Of a DNA stretch of 7,436 nt, positions 5,104-7,436 are shown piece by piece. The stretch comes from Streptosporangiaceae bacterium (GTDB lineage Bacteria > Actinomycetota > Actinomycetes > Streptosporangiales > Streptosporangiaceae). Numbering within the stretch: the first letter of the stretch is position 1; every line of letters starts with the position of its first letter. The position numbers and the translations under genes were made by a program. The notes below the pieces were generated by a model. The model did no database searches. It was not told the DNA's origin and was given only the letters and a program-made list of their open reading frames with translations. Where the stretch lies: the NCBI GenBank assembly GCA_030043395.1, contig JASHXW010000113.1:1-7436 (forward strand). Reading direction: 5' to 3'.

Positions 5104-6663
5104 ATGCCCCACCTTCCTGACCAGTCCTGTTACATCACCACGACCATTCCCTATGTCAACGCGCGCCCGCACCTCGGCTTCGCCCTCGAGCTGGTGCAGG
5201 CCGACGTGCTTGCCCGGCATCACCGCCAGCGCGGCGATCGGGTCAGGTTCCAGACCGGGACCGATGACAACTCGCTGAAGAACGTCCTGGCGGCCGCGGC
5301 GGAAGGGGTCGGCGTTCAGGAGCTCGTCGACGGCAATGCCGCTGCGTTCGTCGGACTGGCCGGCCCGCTCTCGCTGAGCGTGGACGACGTGATCAGGACA
5401 AGCACCGATCCCCGGCACCGGCCAGGCGTAGGGCGGCTGTGGGATGCCTGCACGGCGTCCGGCGACATCTACAAGAAGCACTATGCGGGGCTGTACTGCG
5501 TCGGCTGCGAGCAGTTCTACACCGTCGGCGAGCTGACTGGCGGCCGGTGCCCGGAGCACGGCACGGAGCCCGAGCTGGTTGCCGAGGAGAACTGGTTCTT
5601 CCGGTTGTCCAGGTACGCCGGGCGGCTACGCGAGGAAATTCGCTCCGGACGCTTGCGGATCGAGCCAGCCGGGCGCCGCAACGAGGTGCTTGCGTTCATC
5701 GACGCTGGGCTCGAGGACTTTTCCATCTCCCGGTCCGCCCAGCGCGCCCGAGGCTGGGGCATCCCCGTGCCCGGCGATCCAGGTCAGGTGATCTACGTGT
5801 GGTGGGACGCGCTTGGCAACTACATCACCGCTCTCGGCTACGGGACAGGCCAGGACGACCTGGCCCGATGGTGGACCCTGGCCAATCGCCGCATCCACCT
5901 GCTCGGCAAGGGCGTGCTGCGGTTCCACGCCGTCTACTGGCCGGCGATGCTGCTGTCGGCCGGGCTGGCGTTGCCAACCGACATACTCGTGCACGATTAC
6001 CTCACCATCGACGGCGCGAGGATCAGCAAGTCAGGCGGCAACGGCGTCGATCCCGCCGCACTGACCGCCGAGTTCGGCACCGACGCTGTCCGCTGGTGGC
6101 TGCTGCGCGAAGTGCCCCGGGTAGGCGACACGGACTTCACCGTCGCGCGGCTGGTGGCCAGGTCCAATGACGAACTTGCCAACGGCATCGGCAACCTGGT
6201 GAACCGGGTCGTGTCGATGATCCACAAGTACCGGGCCGGCCTGGCGCCAGTCGAACCACGGTCCGTGATCCCTTGCCTCGCCGAGGTACAGGCGGCCCGC
6301 GGCCGGGCTCCTGAGCTCATCGAGGCCGCGCTCGCCGACGGTGACTTCCGTGCCGCGACCGGTGCAGTGGTCGCGATCGCCGACGCCGCCAACCGGCTCA
6401 TCAGCGGCATCCGGCCATGGGAGCTGGCCGCAGCCGAGCGATCCGGCGACGCGACGGCGAGCAGCGAGCTGGACTGCGTTCTTGCGACGCTGCTCGATAC
6501 CTGCCGCGAGATCGCTCGCCACCTGGAGCCGTTTGCGCCGGATCTGGCAGTAAGGATCAAGGCACAGTGCGCAGGTGATGGCGGCCTGCTGCCTGCTCCG
6601 GTGCCGGTCTTTGCTCGCCTCGATGACCGGCACGCCGCTGCGCGAACCGCGGTGCGCCCTTGA
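5104..6663 (+). CDS. metG: Methionyl-tRNA synthetase, short divergent form (possible second copy)
   Basis: This 519-residue class I synthetase joins methionine to tRNA-Met in the cytosol using ATP. Catalytic-core motifs are in order: ITTTIPYVNARPHLG at 11-25, with PHLG as the HIGH signature; GTDDNSLKN at 52-60, where most MetRS have GTDEHG; YCVGCEQFY at 131-139 with CPEH at 149-152, a single CxxC/CxxH zinc knuckle as in Thermus; YVWWDALGNY at 231-240; and RISKS at 306-310 for KMSKS. The helical anticodon domain follows, with GNLVNR at 363-368 and Pro438-Trp439 where the anticodon-reading tryptophan of E. coli sits. It ends without the C-terminal Trbp111/EMAP-like dimerisation domain. The 5' leader looks like a Met-responsive attenuator. 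Similar proteins annotated as class I tRNA ligases occur in other actinomycetes (from memory), so this may be a backup enzyme rather than the only MetRS. Confidence 0.9.
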   Translation: MPHLPDQSCYITTTIPYVNARPHLGFALELVQADVLARHHRQRGDRVRFQTGTDDNSLKNVLAAAAEGVGVQELVDGNAAAFVGLAGPLSLSVDDVIRTSTDPRHRPGVGRLWDACTASGDIYKKHYAGLYCVGCEQFYTVGELTGGRCPEHGTEPELVAEENWFFRLSRYAGRLREEIRSGRLRIEPAGRRNEVLAFIDAGLEDFSISRSAQRARGWGIPVPGDPGQVIYVWWDALGNYITALGYGTGQDDLARWWTLANRRIHLLGKGVLRFHAVYWPAMLLSAGLALPTDILVHDYLTIDGARISKSGGNGVDPAALTAEFGTDAVRWWLLREVPRVGDTDFTVARLVARSNDELANGIGNLVNRVVSMIHKYRAGLAPVEPRSVIPCLAEVQAARGRAPELIEAALADGDFRAATGAVVAIADAANRLISGIRPWELAAAERSGDATASSELDCVLATLLDTCREIARHLEPFAPDLAVRIKAQCAGDGGLLPAPVPVFARLDDRHAAARTAVRP

Positions 6664-6676
6664 GGGAGCGCGGTTC
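6644..6676 (+). terminator. Hairpin terminator spanning the metG stop codon
   Basis: GAACCGCG (6644-6651) pairs over eight bases with CGCGGTTC (6669-6676). Inside, CCC/GGG (6657-6659/6664-6666) adds a small second stem whose TTGA loop contains the stop codon. No T-run follows. The following gene appears to have its own promoter, so this probably ends the metG transcript. Confidence 0.5.
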
Positions 6677-6690
6677 TGCGGCGCGCGCAG

Positions 6691-6736
6691 GGATCGGCCC
6701 GTAGCCTCGCCCGCTGGGATTGGCCCCTAGACTCGC
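6691..6736 (+). repeat. Imperfect 20-bp direct repeat carrying two -10-like boxes
   Basis: GGATCGGCCCGTAGCCTCGC (6691-6710) recurs at 6717-6736 with 17 of 20 bases identical, offset by 26. Each copy contains a TAnnnT box: TAGCCT at 6702-6707 and TAGACT at 6728-6733. The second box lies seven bases before the GTG start of the ABC gene, fitting a leaderless promoter. The first may be a relic or alternative promoter, or the repeats may be a protein-binding site. Confidence 0.5.
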
Positions 6737-6740
6737 GTGC

Positions 6741-7436
6741 GTGGGTGATGCTCCGGCCGTCGAGATCAGCGGCCTGGTCAAGAGCTATGGCCGTACCGCG
6801 GCCGTGGCGGGCCTGTCGATGCGCGCCGAGCGTGGTCAGGTGACGGCCGTTCTCGGGCCCAACGGAGCAGGCAAGACCACGACCGTGGAGGTTTGCGAGG
6901 GCTACCGGCGACCCGACGCTGGCACTGTCCGAGTGCTCGGACTCGACCCGGTACGCGACGCCAGGGAGCTGCGCCCGAGGATCGGCGTCATGCTGCAGGC
7001 CGGTGGCGTGCCGACCGGCGCAAGAGCAGCGGACTACCTGTCGGTGATGGCCAGGTTCTACGCGCACCCGATTCCTCCGGCCACGCTGCTCGACCGGCTC
7101 GGGCTGGCCGATTCGGCCCGCACCCCGTACCGGCGGCTGTCCGGCGGCCAGCAGCAGCGGCTGTCGATGGCAGCCGCGATCATCGGCCGTCCCGAGCTGG
7201 TGTTCCTTGACGAGCCGACCGCCGGACTCGATCCGCAGGCCAGGCACGCGACCTGGGACCTGGTCAGCGCGCTGCAGGCAGCCGGCACCACGGTCATCCT
7301 GACCACGCACTACCTCGAGGAGGCCGAGCGGCTCGCCGACCGGGTCGTGATCATCGACCGCGGGGCGCTGGTCGCCGACGGCACGCCCGCCGAGCTGACC
7401 GGAACGCAAGGGCAGCTGCGATTCCGTGCCGAGCCT
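6741..7436 (+). CDS. ABC transporter ATP-binding protein (DrrA/CcmA-like), 3' end outside window
   Basis: A GTG-initiated frame stays open for 232 codons to the window edge. All nucleotide-binding-domain motifs are present: Walker A GPNGAGKTT at 39-47, the Q-loop glutamine at 86 (VMLQAGG), signature LSGGQQQR at 133-140, Walker B LVFLDEPTAGLDP at 153-165, and switch histidine 190 in TTHYLEEAE. The sequence belongs to the DrrA-like class that powers ABC-2 type exporters for drugs, lipids or other substrates at the inner face of the membrane. Its permease is expected just downstream and is not visible. No Shine-Dalgarno precedes the GTG, but TAGACT seven bases upstream fits a leaderless transcript. 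The start of homology (VEISGLVKSYG) begins at about residue 7, so this start is natural. The cargo cannot be inferred. Confidence 0.9.
   Translation, partial: MGDAPAVEISGLVKSYGRTAAVAGLSMRAERGQVTAVLGPNGAGKTTTVEVCEGYRRPDAGTVRVLGLDPVRDARELRPRIGVMLQAGGVPTGARAADYLSVMARFYAHPIPPATLLDRLGLADSARTPYRRLSGGQQQRLSMAAAIIGRPELVFLDEPTAGLDPQARHATWDLVSALQAAGTTVILTTHYLEEAERLADRVVIIDRGALVADGTPAELTGTQGQLRFRAEP

Noticed and set aside
5997..7409. Very long minus-strand ORF (470 aa) antisense to metG and the ABC ATPase
   Set aside because: It spans two genes and their intergenic terminator and promoter, shows no domain, and both plus-strand genes carry full motif sets. High GC makes stop-free antisense frames common.

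Overview
The window comes from a very GC-rich chromosome. It has strong C/G bias at third codon positions, GGAGG-type ribosome sites, leaderless-looking starts with TAnnnT boxes 6-7 bases upstream, and hairpin terminators without good T-runs. All of this points to an actinobacterium (actinomycete). I cannot assign a genus. I see no mobile element, CRISPR array, tRNA or rRNA.

Left arm (1-2446, plus strand): the tail of a short-chain dehydrogenase overlaps by 4 bases a class I glutamine amidotransferase of the gamma-glutamyl-GABA hydrolase (PuuD/peptidase C26) family. This looks like the end of a catabolic operon for gamma-glutamylated amines. A possible hairpin terminator follows. Next is a separately initiated serine carboxypeptidase-like protein (peptidase S10) with an intact Ser-Asp-His triad and no signal peptide.

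Middle (2427-4856, minus strand): two adjacent paralogous genes share an ungapped N-terminal domain of about 110 residues (about 56% identical by my hand count) but have unrelated C-terminal halves. The upstream gene carries a seven-bladed RCC1-type beta-propeller of unusually regular 39-residue repeats. The downstream gene carries a Pro/Ala linker and four predicted membrane helices. A soluble propeller protein and a membrane protein sharing one input or docking domain is the best candidate here for an undescribed two-component module. The membrane gene converges on the peptidase gene with a 20-base overlap.

Right arm (4857-7436, plus strand): a divergent control region leads into a methionyl-tRNA synthetase. 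Between the promoter and this gene lies what looks like a complete ribosome-mediated attenuator. It has a TATCAT box, a leaderless 16-codon ORF with tandem Met codons, a hairpin right after those codons, an alternative pairing that would displace it, and a strong terminator-like hairpin before the gene. This would raise synthetase expression when charged Met-tRNA is scarce. The synthetase is a short, Thermus-like form with altered signature motifs, perhaps a second or backup enzyme. A hairpin at its 3' end separates it from the start of a leaderless ABC-transporter ATPase gene, which runs off the window.
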